NCBI RefSeq assembly: GCF_000346465.2 | Contig: NC_034009.1 | Span: forward strand, 47,113,657-47,177,656 | Direction: 5' to 3' | Length of the DNA stretch: 64,000 bases | Source of the DNA: Prunus persica | Taxonomy: Eukaryota > Streptophyta > Magnoliopsida > Rosales > Rosaceae | Part shown: positions 40,515 through 51,832 of the stretch, one piece after another | Numbering within the stretch: the first letter of the stretch is position 1 | Layout: the number at the start of each line of letters is the position of its first letter | Made by a program: the position numbers and the translations under genes | The notes under the pieces: generated by a model | What the model saw: only the letters and a program-made list of their open reading frames with translations | Told to the model about the DNA's origin: nothing | The model's database searches: none

Positions 40515-41691
40515 GACATACATACTTCCATTGCGGCATTATAATTACCGGGGCTGTTTGTATACCTACAAAATGGTCATATTTCTTCAGTTCCATACTA
40601 AAATTTTCTATTAAAAGCTGTCTTCTGCAAGAACATACTATCCTTCACCAGATAATCAGCATTTGACTATGGACTTTTGTCAAAAATCAGATATTCCTTG
40701 CTGTATTTTGTGGTTTCCCTCTCCTTCTGGAGAAAATTATTGCCCACTTGAAATTTGTGTGGCAAAATAGTTGAATTAGAAGGAAGCAATTGCATAATTG
40801 AAAAATTAAAACTCGAGTCCAAGTGCGCGGAGTTTGAATGAGATATACAGATAATGCAAGATAGGAACATAATCCACCCGGTATTCTATAGTGAGGGCCT
40901 TAGATGAGGTTGTATTTATTAACTGTTAGATTAAACTAACTAATTTGATTCAATGGCTAAAAGATAGGGCCTTATCTAAAGACCTTAGATAAGACCCTCA
41001 TCTAAGGACCTTAGCATGCTAGAAGAGGGTCAGTGGAACAAAACTAGGGCTCTCAGCACAATGAGCAGCCAAGCTTAGGGCCTTTTTTATGAATCTGACT
41101 TTTTTGTCATAAGTCTAGAGTCGCAAGGGGGTGCACAATATTGTAGAAATATCCAAAAAAATTTAGTAGAAACACAAGAATTAAAAATTGTCTGGAGGAA
41201 ACTCAAAGGCATAACTGATTAGGAGCTTAGCTTGTAAAATGAAATTATTTCTGGAATGTCAATTCCATGCAAAAATGGATTTTGATTCCCTTTCCCTATA
41301 TGTTTACAAGGAAGACATAACCGCCTCTTCTGTCACGGTAAATTCATCCAAATCTAGACACCACCGCCGAAGCCTACCCAACTCGGAAACCGTTGAAAGC
41401 CGAAAGCTCAGCTCATATACCCCACCCAAAATTTTACATCAGATAAATTTGCAAATGACAGAACCCTGCCCTGTTATGAACTTGTGAAGATCAGAAAAAT
41501 CTACATTCAAAACAAATGACATCAGAGGTGAGAAATGAAATATACACGAATCCTAACCCTCTGATTTCAAATACCCTCACCCTCTCACATCCACCCCGTT
41601 CTTCCTCCTCTTAGTACCACACATCTATACCATGTAACTTCTTTTCTTCTTGGGAACCTTTCCATTTTAATTTGACAAAAAGCAGAATGAG
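40515..41691. other. intergenic; MITE-like inverted repeats and MACPF 3' flank
   Basis: Convergent 3' ends of the membrane protein gene and the MACPF gene. It contains the nested inverted repeats at 40886-41015. The open frame at 41239-41487 on plus has no recognisable domain and is probably chance. Confidence 0.5.
40886..41015. mobile_element. short MITE-like nested inverted repeat
   Basis: The outer arms are GGGCCTTAGATGAGG (40895-40909) and CCCTCATCTAAGGACC (40995-41010). An inner fold-back pairs AGGGCCTTATCTAA (40966-40979) with TTAGATAAGACCCT (40985-40998), 13 of 14 bases matching. The arms share the words CCTTA and CTAAGG, so the inner pair may derive from the outer. No open frame. Confidence 0.6.
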
Positions 41692-44600
41692 CTAATGTCC
41701 CTCCAACTCTTCATCAGGTAATATCACGGTCAATAAAGAATACTTCACACGGAGTGAAATCCTGCCCTTCTCAACCACTAGCCTTGCCCCAGAGACAACC
41801 CAATAACCTGGAGTCTCTTGTGGCCCTCTTGTCATCTCTGTTGTATCAACAAATTTCCGAAGCTTTGGAGCTTGGATGGGAACCGGAGGACCCCCAGGGT
41901 AAACAGCAGAATTTATGTTCACATCTGCTGGCCGCGGAGGTGGCTTCTGAACTGTTGTAAAATGATGGCTGATTAGTGTTGATATGAGTCCAGATTTATG
42001 TGCCAAACCTGGTGATCCATCCCATTCAGGATGCTTTACAACTGTAGCCCCGAAAACAGTAGAAAACCGGAGTCTCAAGAAGAGGATATTCTTTATTCCA
42101 TAATTCTCAACCTGTAACTGGGCTCCAGTTACTATTGAAAGATCCTCATCAGACTCCACAGGCGCAGTGCAGACATGAGAGAAGTTCTTCCATTGGACTT
42201 TCTCGTAGTATTTACGATCATAGGAATCACGACGGAAGTTTCCATTTGGATCATCTTCGAGTTGGAAGATTTTTGGAAGAGAGGACAGGTGTTGTAAGTG
42301 GATGGCCAAACGGTTGCTTCTTTTGCCTTCTAGGTACAGCCGCAGACCAGTCACTGGCCTCTTTCCTACGTCAACCTGATATCAACGTATAACAAATAAT
42401 GATTGCCAGAAAGAAAACTGTTTTAAGCATGCCAAGTACTCACATCACACTCTCTCTCTCTATTTTCTGCTCAATAATCAGATGGTATAGTTTATGTCAT
42501 GGAATTAGTGGAGCATCATGACAAATGCGAAGACAGTAAATCACCACTCAAACAGAGGCCATTATCAATTCAGAGAATTGCAGAACTTTTTTTTTGAATA
42601 GAAACATTGTATTGAGAACAGGGATTGACCAAACAAAAAAAAAAAGATATGAGAACAGGGTGACAAAAGTTTTCTATTACCTTCTGTTCTAAAAATAGAC
42701 AGAATAAAACAGTTTCTCGAGTTAATGGATGAATGACTGGTTCAACTTCAACATGACAAAAAAATTGTCCCATGAACATAAAAAATGTATTTTAAACCAC
42801 TCAGTCGCAACAAATTTTTTCTTTTCTATCTTTCTGAAGAAAAAAAAGGTAAGCATAGGGATACATTACCAGACTGGTGTTAACGTAAAGTTTAGGCCCC
42901 ATTAAGCTAAACTGTAGAGATGCATTGCTTTGTTGTTTCCGCTGTGGACCAAGAGGAAGTTCACTAAAAACTGGTGCCCACTGCCTTGGCAGCTGGAATT
43001 CCAAAAACTGATGGAGCTCTTCAATTGGTGGTTTATCTGCAACATAGGAGCAGAACTGAAATTTACTCCTGTTTCTTTTCTTTATTTTATTTTATTTTAT
43101 TTAAAAATGATAATGCTTTGAATCTGTTGCAAAGCTAAAAACTTATCCTGTAATATTGTGGACCAACCCTACAGATTATAAACTCCTCAGCTCCAGAAGG
43201 TGTTTCTCCATTAATGGAACAATTGTGCTAAGTTACTCTTAAAATTAAAAGGATCATGATTCCTGTTCACAAGCATGCTTTCATAACAGAAATGTGCAAT
43301 ATCCATTAGAAAAGCACAATCGGTTTTGGAAGGTGTAATCTCCTCTTAGTCAAAACAAATTGGCCCCAATATTCCATTGTAGGCAGTATATGCATGGCTA
43401 CTACATTCATATGCTAGAGTGCTTCATCACTTAAACAGACACTCTTTTTTTTTTTGGCATCAAATTTCCCAATAGCTCATATTTTATTCTTCTAAAAGTA
43501 AAGAAAACAAAACATGGTGGAGGATACTTTCCTGGAAACTACAAATAAAAGGTTTTAGAAGCTACACATGAAAATCTGACATAGTTTCAGTTTAGGAAAT
43601 GATGCTTTCAAAAACTCAAAATCTCAGTAAATTTATTACCTATATTTAGTTTCTTTCACAAACTAAAAAAAATTACAAATCAATACCAAAGAAAGTGAAA
43701 AAAAAAAATTTCCAAGAAACTTCTATTTAGAAAACGTTTAGGAAAGACAACTGCAGTCTTAGAAATTTGCTGGGATGGAAAAAGAATTTAGCTTGGGGCT
43801 TTTAAGGGCTGTAAACAGTGCTGATGAAGTTAAGTTGGCTACTTGTAGATTCTAGAGTTTTTGAATAGGCTGACTCACAGTTTTTAAGGTAGGAATTAAC
43901 AGTTCGCGGTGACAGGAAGTAGGAGAATTTGCATAACTTCGTCTAGTAAAATAGATAGAAAACCACTGACCCTTGTTACACAGCAGTGCCTTTCCCCTTA
44001 AGGGGGAGGTTGTGGATTTGAGTCCTAGCACCAGGGATGGGCAATGGGTATGCAAAAGACACACAACCGTCACCATCACCACCACCAATTCCTAACACCA
44101 AATGGGTACCCATTGCCCATCCCAACCTATGGCACCTCAGATTAGGATTGCACATAATCTTGAACAAGCATCAACGGCTAGAAACCTGAAATTAGACCCA
44201 CGGGTCACAACAACCGCCCATCTCCAGCAGAAGAACTCCAGACTCCTAAAACTTAACAAACCATAAATAAATGTAAAAAGCAGCTTCCTACGGCATGTGC
44301 AAACGCAAGTCCATGTTCTCTTTCCAAATTTATGACATGCTGCCAAACTGTGAATCTATACCATGCATCCAAACAAGATTCCGCTTCATCAATGATTTGG
44401 ATTGAAACTCTGGCAACCTAACATACCAAACTATCTATAGATATGATATACACAAATGAGAGTCAAGATTTTTAAATGCAGTAAACAGAAAATCAAATGC
44501 AACAGTGATGCAAACAGAATAATTTTTGCTTACATCGTAAATAAAGATTTATGGCATGGCTCAAGAATCCACTCCCTGGAACTCCATTCAGCAGAGAGGT

Positions 44601-47600
44601 AATTGGTATAAATGACATCGCAATTACATCAGGTTCAAACTGAACAGTTTGTAACCATTCATTATGGGATAGATTTCTCGTATCAATTCCACCTCTCCTC
44701 TTGCAAATGCTTACAACATCCTGCAACTAAAGTAATTTAGTAACAAAATACACAGACGCACAATTTTAAAAAGTAAGATTTACAAAGATATCTAATAACC
44801 AATGAATTCGGTCAGACAATGAACGAGGTTTAGTAATAAAACGCACTTCCTTGCGTGAATAAGAACTTGATGGACTAGTATCTGCAAAGCGCAACGTCTG
44901 CTCCCTGATTTCAAACTGAGAAAAAAAGAAGAAGATAAGATCTCCTTTTGAAGGGGAAAGAAGGATACGTAACTAATTCAGACAATAACTTTTAAGGCAA
45001 TCCATTGTTGATAAAAAGAATTATATTAGGCAATCCAAAATCAAATCCCACAAGGACAAGGAAACAATAAATCCCTGCCAAAACAAAATAGCAAAACTAT
45101 TACTTCAGCACCTATATGCCTAAAAACACAACTACTCCCATCATCTTATGCTTCCATATAACTTAAATCATCCAAAAGAATAATTTTATTCAACAATAAC
45201 AACCATTTTGCAAATCTTTGGTAATCCAGTTTCAACAGGCTTTTCCTTCACATGTGTCACACAAATAAAAACTTTAAGAAAATGAAATAGATTTCAAGTC
45301 ATAGTCTAATATGAATTACTCTGAAGGTTTTCTTTTCAACTCATTATATCAACTCAGGAATTTTGACACATCTAGGAGAGGATACATCCTTGTATCTATC
45401 CCACATATAATCACTAGAAACTCTGGAATACCAAGATTCAAAATTATCCAGAACAAAGGATATTAACCTTTAACCTTCAAATACTTTGTCATCCATTCTT
45501 TTTATAAACAGGTCAGTAGATTCAGAACTACTTCTTGCCATCTACTCAGAAGAGCAATTTTATTATCTAACCAAACAGACAGGATTCCTTCGAGAATTAA
45601 GAAATAAAACTAATAGTTATTAGCAGTCCAAAGACCAAACTCACTGTAAGGAATCAGATTGTAGGTAACATATACTATTGATTGAAACAATTTAGATGCT
45701 AAAATTAAAATGTTGAACTAAATTAAGTACCATAGATGCGTTACGAACCCTGTCATTCTTGTAAACTTGTTCCGAAGGCATACCATACTGACCATTTGCA
45801 TCTAAAAACCTTTTATCTGCCATATCCTTTAATTTTTTCTGTATATCGGCTGGTTGAAGAGTTGAAGAATGCTGCTGCTTCATATATATAACATCCTTCC
45901 CTCCCATCTTCACACCAACAACAATATGGGTTCCAAATGTCTCTATAAACCTAGAATGAACATGAACTATAAAAAACACATTCCAGTGTTCAAGTTTGAA
46001 TACAGTACACTTAGATAAAATAAAACTAATAAAAGAAAGAAGATATATCATAACATTTGTGTTAACCACGAGACATAGAGATCATAACTCTCAATGGTAA
46101 GAAGACTCAACCCCACCTATTACTGCATTTTACAGATGCCATATAGTTCAAACCAATAAAAACATCAACATGAAAATTGGTTATTTCACTTGAGAACCAT
46201 GAGGTCCAAGTATTTTGCAAGAATATGCATGACCATGAAACATAACTAAGGTCCCTTGCATTGGATGCAATTTAATTTTGGCAAGTCTTTTAATGAGGTG
46301 TTTCCTTGGCAACGTGAATACTAAAGTTATTTCTTAGTTCCAGAACATAATCAGGATCCTCGGGCAACAGATGCTCATTAATGTAAAGAGTTCTTGCATT
46401 CCCTAGACAATAAAAGCTCTAGACATAAATGGCAATAAATAAGTCAAAAAAGAAAGGAAAAGTTTGCAAAGCTGTTGACACCTCTGGTTATACATGAGAA
46501 GATTGTTAAGAAGAGTTCTTTAATAACAAAGCACACTTGTTATTTCTTGAAACAAAATGTTTGCCACGCAAAAATATTTCCTAGCTGGCACAGAACCAGA
46601 AAGAAGAATCTTGTCAGTTATTTGCATCATTGAATATGACCAACCCTAGTGTCCACTTTGTTACCACATAACCAAACACTGAATTGCAGGAGTATGGTAC
46701 AAGTAGAACAGAATTCTGCTAAAAATGAATTGATGAAGTATGGTTCTTACCCTAAATATTTCACAAACAAATCAAATTCACTTGCTTGGAAAAACTAAAT
46801 AAATATTTTGGACAAGCCTTATGAACCATGGTTCTTACCCTTTTTATCTTTTTATACCTCCTTACACACGCAAGGCACATATGTGCATGGCATATGCAAA
46901 TCAAATAGCATTTGAAAAGTATATTACAAAGACAAGCTTCCTATCAGAAGTCAATAAACTGTAGTATGAATTAAAGACATGAAGCTTTAAAGACTGAGCT
47001 TCGCGTAGATCAGCACTAACGTTATCATTTGCCCAAAAACTCTGTAAACCCAGCATGTATATAGACACTAATGTTATCATGTAATTCACCTTGCTAATGC
47101 AGCAGGTTCCCATGATGATGGGACTGCCTTTTTAACGTTATCAAGTAGTACCATCTGAGATTTTTCCAGTGCAACAGTATAGAGAGTGATGAACACCCCA
47201 TCGAAAGCAAGGGTCTTAGTGTTAGCTGCATCTTTCTGCCAACAGCCTGAGAATTCAAACATAGAATTGAAAAGACCTGAGGGTATTTTTCCAGTCAATG
47301 AAATTTCCTGGTTGAACTGCTCTGACATCTGCAAGGGAGAGAGAAAACGAGAGAGATTAAAAAAAGAAAAAAAAAAGGCAGCAAATTCACTTTCTGCTCT
47401 ACTACCACTTTACATGCTTAAAGCAAAATCACAATAGACAAATAAAATTCACTTAGGAGAATCTAATGCAGTATCTTAGCATAGAAGCTACTGTGGTACT
47501 TTTAAGGGTATGCAATCCAGCATTCAAATATTTGTTCATTACCGGAAATCCAGCCTAACACCACCCAATCCCCATGACCAAACAACAAGGAGCCTGGATT

Positions 47601-48150
47601 TCGCACTAGGACTTTTTTTGTTCCTTTCTTGGGGCAGGGTAATCAGCATTCAGCTATCTCATGGTTTTGTCCATTTTTGTGTTAGTTAAACTACTATAAT
47701 CATCAAACAAGCATAAAAGACTGTATACAAATAACATTTTTGCTAGATTGTATTGTATCCATATGTACAACTGTTTAAAAACAGGCCACACATATGAATA
47801 TTAGATTTTAGATTTTAGATAACAAAACTGCAATGGTGGTATGCACACCGAAACATGTGAGAATTGGGATTGAGAACAACTGAAGATACCTGTTGGAAAG
47901 AGAGAACATCGGACCTGAAGCGTGTGCGCTCTCCTTTATCGCATTTTATTGATTTGGGAACATTGGGGATTGTAATCCCACCTGGAAGAACAATCTCACG
48001 ACCCCCATCGTCATCGATTTCAATCAATCGAGAAGTGTACGACTCTCCTTTGCAGTACTTGAGCCTTAAATCGATGGATATATCATATCCATGCCCAATT
48101 GATGCAATCGCAATCTCAGCAGCTTTTGGAGCTGGAACCTTAAGCGCCAT
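41692..48150 (-). CDS. MACPF-domain protein, CAD1/NSL1 family (608 aa)
   Basis: Plant MACPF proteins of this four-member family (CAD1, NSL1 and two others) restrain salicylic-acid-dependent immunity and cell death. Whether they form pores is not established. Seven exons: 48150-47890, 47328-47090, 45950-45731, 44915-44847, 44720-44534, 43036-42870, 42375-41692. The sum is 1827 nt with all phases closing. The N-terminus MALKVPAPKAAEIAIASIGHGYD and KSIKCDKGER are family hallmarks. The MACPF signature GTHIVVGVKMGG spans residues 173-184. Further conserved blocks are NEWLQTVQFEPDVIAMSFIP, GVPGSGFLSHAINLYLR, and RLYLEGKRSNRLAIHLQHLS in the last exon. Length and the blocks fit Arabidopsis At4g24290 best, by memory. 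No stops or frameshifts. The 48150 ATG is chosen; the codon before it is GTG. Confidence 0.95.
43965..44060 (+). mobile_element. SINE-like fragment in MACPF intron 5
   Basis: The plus strand reads TTGTTACACAGCAGTG, a short CCCCTTAAGGGGG palindrome, then GTGGATTTGAGTCCTAGCAC, which is B-box-like. It lies antisense within an intron of the MACPF gene. Boundaries are not defined. Confidence 0.35.
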
Positions 48151-48601
48151 CACTCAGCACATCGCTATTTTTCACCAAACAAAGATCCAAAGTCTGCATT
48201 TTTCACAATATAAGTTTATAAAAACTCAACATACAGCTTCGCATATGTCCTAATCCAAAAGCTATCATTAGAGTCCATAAATTCAGCTCAGAAGTATTGA
48301 AAAGTTGACAAATTTTACACAGAAACCAGATCGAAGCTGAAAATATAGCTCACATTAAACAATTCAAGGTCGAGCTAACCAAAAAGTGTAATTAAATGTG
48401 TAAATGTATGAATATTTTGCAGAAATTAGGCGGATGCAATACATTTTTTTAGCTCAAACTAGAAATGGAACTGGCAGGAAACAGAGCTGAAACGCAGTCG
48501 TTCTACTTGGAATTCTTGCGAATTGTGCAATGCCAGTGCGAGATTCGGCTTCGATTATACAAAACCCTGGCTCGAGGACTAGGTTTTCGGAAGAGAAACC
48601 C

Positions 48602-48649
<48 letters not shown>

Positions 48650-48760
48650 TATGTCAAATGTGCGAAAAGCACGGGAGTGAGTGAGAGAGAGAGACAGATA
48701 GAGAGAGAGAGAGAGAGAGAGAGGTCGTGTTGTGGGGTTTGACCGAATTTGAAAGATTTT
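48151..48760 (-). promoter_or_regulatory. 5' UTR / promoter of the MACPF gene with GA microsatellites
   Basis: Two long GA runs (48606-48647 and 48680-48723) lie 460-570 bp upstream of the ATG. On the gene's strand they are CT/TC pyrimidine tracts, a common motif near plant transcription starts. Exact start and any leader intron are unresolved. Confidence 0.4.
48606..48723. repeat. two (GA)n microsatellites
   Basis: Uninterrupted AG/GA dinucleotides occupy about 48606-48647. After a 32-nt gap a second run fills 48680-48723, interrupted once by CAGATA. The open frames across it are artefacts (Arg/Glu repeats). Confidence 0.95.
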
Positions 48761-49669
48761 TATTGACTCGTGTGAGTTGTTGTTATGAGAACCAGAAAAT
48801 GTTTGGGGAAGGAACGGTGGGCCCCCAATGTATTATTTTTTATTTTTTTGGGTCAAGGACTTTTAATTGCTAGTTTATCAACAAATACAAATAAGTTGTC
48901 CAAATGGTGCCCAACTTGTAGCACACTTTCTATTTCTATTTTCACCATATTTTTTATTTTAAGAATAATTGTCACTTGAAGTTTTTTTGGGACAAAAAAT
49001 TGTCACTTGCCTCAAAATGAGGATATTATAGAATGGTTTCGATGGTATAATCTTTCACTTCCCTATATAATTAAATGTCTTACTGTTTGCTGGGAACAAA
49101 ACAATCGCCTAGTCTTTCAAAATAAGTCACCACAAATACATGTTTGTAATCAAATAGGGGCTTGCCTTTCTTCTACTAATTCAATTTGTATTTCCCTCTC
49201 CCTATATTATGTAACTCCACTTATTGAGTTAGATACTTCTAGATAGGCATGTAAATGGGCTCGTTTGGCCCTGTTGAGGGTTATTTCAGACCTTAGTTAG
49301 TTATGAACCTTTTTGGCTTTAAGGATTAAATGGGTTAGCCTTATCTAAAATAGGCTAAGCCTAAACCCTACCCAAGGGCCAAAAACTTTTGGGCTCATGA
49401 ACGGCCCTATATGACCCTATCAAACAGGCCACATATATAATTAATAAAAGTATGAATTTTGGAAAACTTAATCAGAGTACGAAGTTAATACCAAAAAAAA
49501 AAAAATTGATGTAGTAAGCCCATAATAACGAGTTGGGCCATCCAATAGCCCAAAAAGTAGGGCTGAGTTCAGAGTAGCCCATCATGCTTGGACAATTTTT
49601 ACAAGACTATAAAGGACCCTCATTATAACCCTTCATTCTAGCCTCCTTGCAAATGTAATATAATACCAA

Positions 49670-49760
49670 TGGGGTGCTAGTTGGATTAGCCCAGACCCTT
49701 GGTGCGCTCCCAAGTAGTCCTGGATTCAAGTCCTCATGATACCCACATGTGTGAGTTTTT
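49670..49760 (+). mobile_element. tRNA-derived SINE-like fragment
   Basis: The plus strand has GGTGCTAGTTGGATTAGCCC (A-box-like TAGTTGGATTAGC) and, 35 nt on, TGGATTCAAGTCCTC (B-box-like). It is followed by a pyrimidine tract and A-runs at 49789-49815, as expected of a SINE tail. The spacing fits a Pol III internal promoter. Confidence 0.55.
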
Positions 49761-50513
49761 TCCCCTTCCCCTTCCTAACTTTAGAAAGGGAAAAAAAAAA
49801 GAAAAAAAAAATAAGAAGCCACAAACCTATTCACCACCATATTCCACCACCAGTCACTCTAGATGGGATCTTTATTGGCAACTCATCTTACCCCAATTCA
49901 ACCTTTCACAAATTCGTTGAAGCATCAAAATAGTTGTAAACAAAATTTTAGGTCAACCATTCACTTCCCATTTGATTTTGGTAAAAGGGAAGGTTCTTCA
50001 TCATGATTTCTACACCTAATGAGAGTATGAGAAAGAGTAAATTAATAAAAAAAATAAGACATCGCATCTCGTCGATTGAAGTGGATGAGAAATGATTTGT
50101 TTGGGCATACTTTTGTCAAGTGTTCTTTTGTTAGAAATATGTCAAAAAATTGTTAAAAATCAAAGTGTATACTGGATAAGTATTTTCAGACTCGGAAGTA
50201 CTTTTAACTATTTCAGCTAAACGCTATTAAAAATATTTTTAGCACCTCTCAAACAAAGTCAAAGACTAACCCAAAAAATAAGATAAAATAATAGAACAAC
50301 CACGATGACTTGAAGAAACATACCACATCTATTGATCATGAGTAGTTTCAAACCTTCCAATCTTAAAGGTTTTATGTTCTTTTTGTAAGGCGTACTCCAT
50401 TAGATTCTATCAACCGTTCAACCCGGACTAGAATGCCTAACTCATTGACAATTGGGAGGAGAAGCGGTGAATGTGTTTTGTGTTTAGCTAATATTAATAT
50501 TTTTATTTATTAT

Positions 50514-50594
50514 GCAAGTGATATTGAGGAAAGGGGGAATCGAACCTAAAACCTCAGGAGTAAATGCTCTTAATTACTTGAGCTACAAGCCCTT
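50514..50594 (-). mobile_element. tRNA-derived SINE-like fragment
   Basis: On the minus strand: GGGCTTGTAGCTCAAGTAAT then AAGAGC (A-box-like), CTCCTGAGGTTTTAGGTTCG then ATTCCCCC (B-box-like), ending CCTCAATATCACTTGC. It shares its 3' part and the AAGAGCATTTAC word with 25627-25700. Confidence 0.65.
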
Positions 50595-51250
50595 TACAAT
50601 TAAAGTTGTTTTCAATTTAAGTCATGTGGTACTCGTTTTCATTTTCAACGTTGTTGTACTCGTTTTCATTTTCAACGTTGTTGTACTCATTTTCATTTCA
50701 AGTGAAATAAAATTATATTTTTGGAATTTCAACTTCTTTAAGTTAAAATGTTATAAATAAATAAAAATCCCAATAATTTTTTTGGGTCAAAAAATCTCGA
50801 TGGTATAAATGCATTGGAGATGGTCTAATACCAAACTTCCTACACTATTTATCATAAAAAGAAAAAGTTGTAATTAACCGCAATTAACACCCTTTTTTCC
50901 TTACATGCATAATAATAATAATAATAATCCTTTTCCCTATTCTCCTCCTGTTACCATCAATATGTTGCCAAATCTGACATCTTTCACTTTTTAATGCACA
51001 CCAGATGGTTAGGAATCTACCCTTTAGCTATTTTCAACTCACGAGTCTTCTCATCCACAACATGTCTCCAGTTTCTTCTCACCTTCTATACCCCATCCTT
51101 TGGACCTTCCCGCACTCACAAAGGCCCCACTTTCAAAAGCTCCATTGTCTTTATAAGCATATGCAAATTACCATCTACCTCCGCCAATTCAAGCTCTACC
51201 TCTAACTTCTCTTCTCTTCTCTTTCTCTTCTTCTTTCTTCTTTTCTTTCT

Positions 51251-51290
51251 GGTGTATATACTTCTAGCTAGCTAGCTAGCTATCTGTATT
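51251..51290 (+). promoter_or_regulatory. possible TATA box and GCTA repeat before the serine-rich gene
   Basis: GTATATA at 51254-51260 lies about 65 bp upstream of the ATG. It follows a long CT patch (51200-51250) and precedes a short (GCTA)n run at 51266-51281. A start near 51290 would leave a leader of about 35 nt. This is inference from position only. Confidence 0.3.
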
Positions 51291-51325
51291 CACAAGCCAT
51301 ACCTCCATTTTCAAAACACACCAAC

Positions 51326-51832
51326 ATGGATAAATATTCCAAGATCATGAGGCACTCCCAAAACTCAAGATCCATAGACTTTTCAGATCTTGTATCATTT
51401 TCCCCAACTCAAAAATCCAACACCACCACAAACCCCACCAAGAAAACCCAAGAAACCAATCTCCAGATCAAGAAAAACAGCACAACCCAAGATCAGAAAG
51501 GAGATGAAGATGATGAACAACAAGGCAATAGTGTTGGAGAGAGCTTTGGTAGTGTGGTGGCGTTGAAAAGGAACAATTCCATCTCTTCTTCTTCTTCTTT
51601 AGCTGCTTCTGGATTTCAGTCTGCATTCAAAGGAGCATTCTCAATGAGAAGATCTTCTTCAGTGTCAGAGAGGTATTGCAGGATCCATGACCAATCTACA
51701 ACAACATTAACATCATCACCCATTGATGATGATGAAGATCAAGCTGCTGCTTGGGGGACAACAAGATCTATGAAGAAAAAGCACAAAGGAGGCAAGATCC
51801 TTAAAGCCTGTAAGCGCTTTTTTGGACTGTAG
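51326..51832 (+). CDS. serine-rich single-exon plant protein (168 aa)
   Basis: One intronless frame with an ATG directly after a pyrimidine-rich leader. The composition is Ser/Thr/Gln/Lys-rich. The middle is acidic (KGDEDDEQQG), then comes SVVALKRNNSISSSSSLAAS. The C-terminal part has SMRRSSSVSERYCRIHDQ and ends GGKILKACKRFFGL. I recall these two blocks as shared by the uncharacterised 'serine-rich protein-related' plant family. No membrane span, no signal peptide. The RRSSSVSE motif would suit phosphorylation by basophilic kinases, and the basic amphipathic end could contact membranes or calmodulin; both are guesses. Function unknown. Confidence 0.8.
   Translation: MDKYSKIMRHSQNSRSIDFSDLVSFSPTQKSNTTTNPTKKTQETNLQIKKNSTTQDQKGDEDDEQQGNSVGESFGSVVALKRNNSISSSSSLAASGFQSAFKGAFSMRRSSSVSERYCRIHDQSTTTLTSSPIDDDEDQAAAWGTTRSMKKKHKGGKILKACKRFFGL

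Larger units (their letters stand above)
48761..51325. other. intergenic with SINE-like pieces and repeat debris
   Basis: No gene supported. 49250-49620 is a GGGCC/GGCCC-rich decayed element. SINE-like pieces lie at 49670-49760 (plus) and 50514-50594 (minus). A short direct repeat of a unit beginning GTACTCGTTTTCATTTTCAA fills about 50629-50702. An (AAT)n run lies at 50909-50928. The last 150 bp are a CT-rich proximal promoter for the downstream gene. Confidence 0.5.

Noticed and set aside
48465..48742. Two open frames rich in Arg-Glu repeats
   Set aside because: They are the GA microsatellites read in two frames, in the MACPF promoter.
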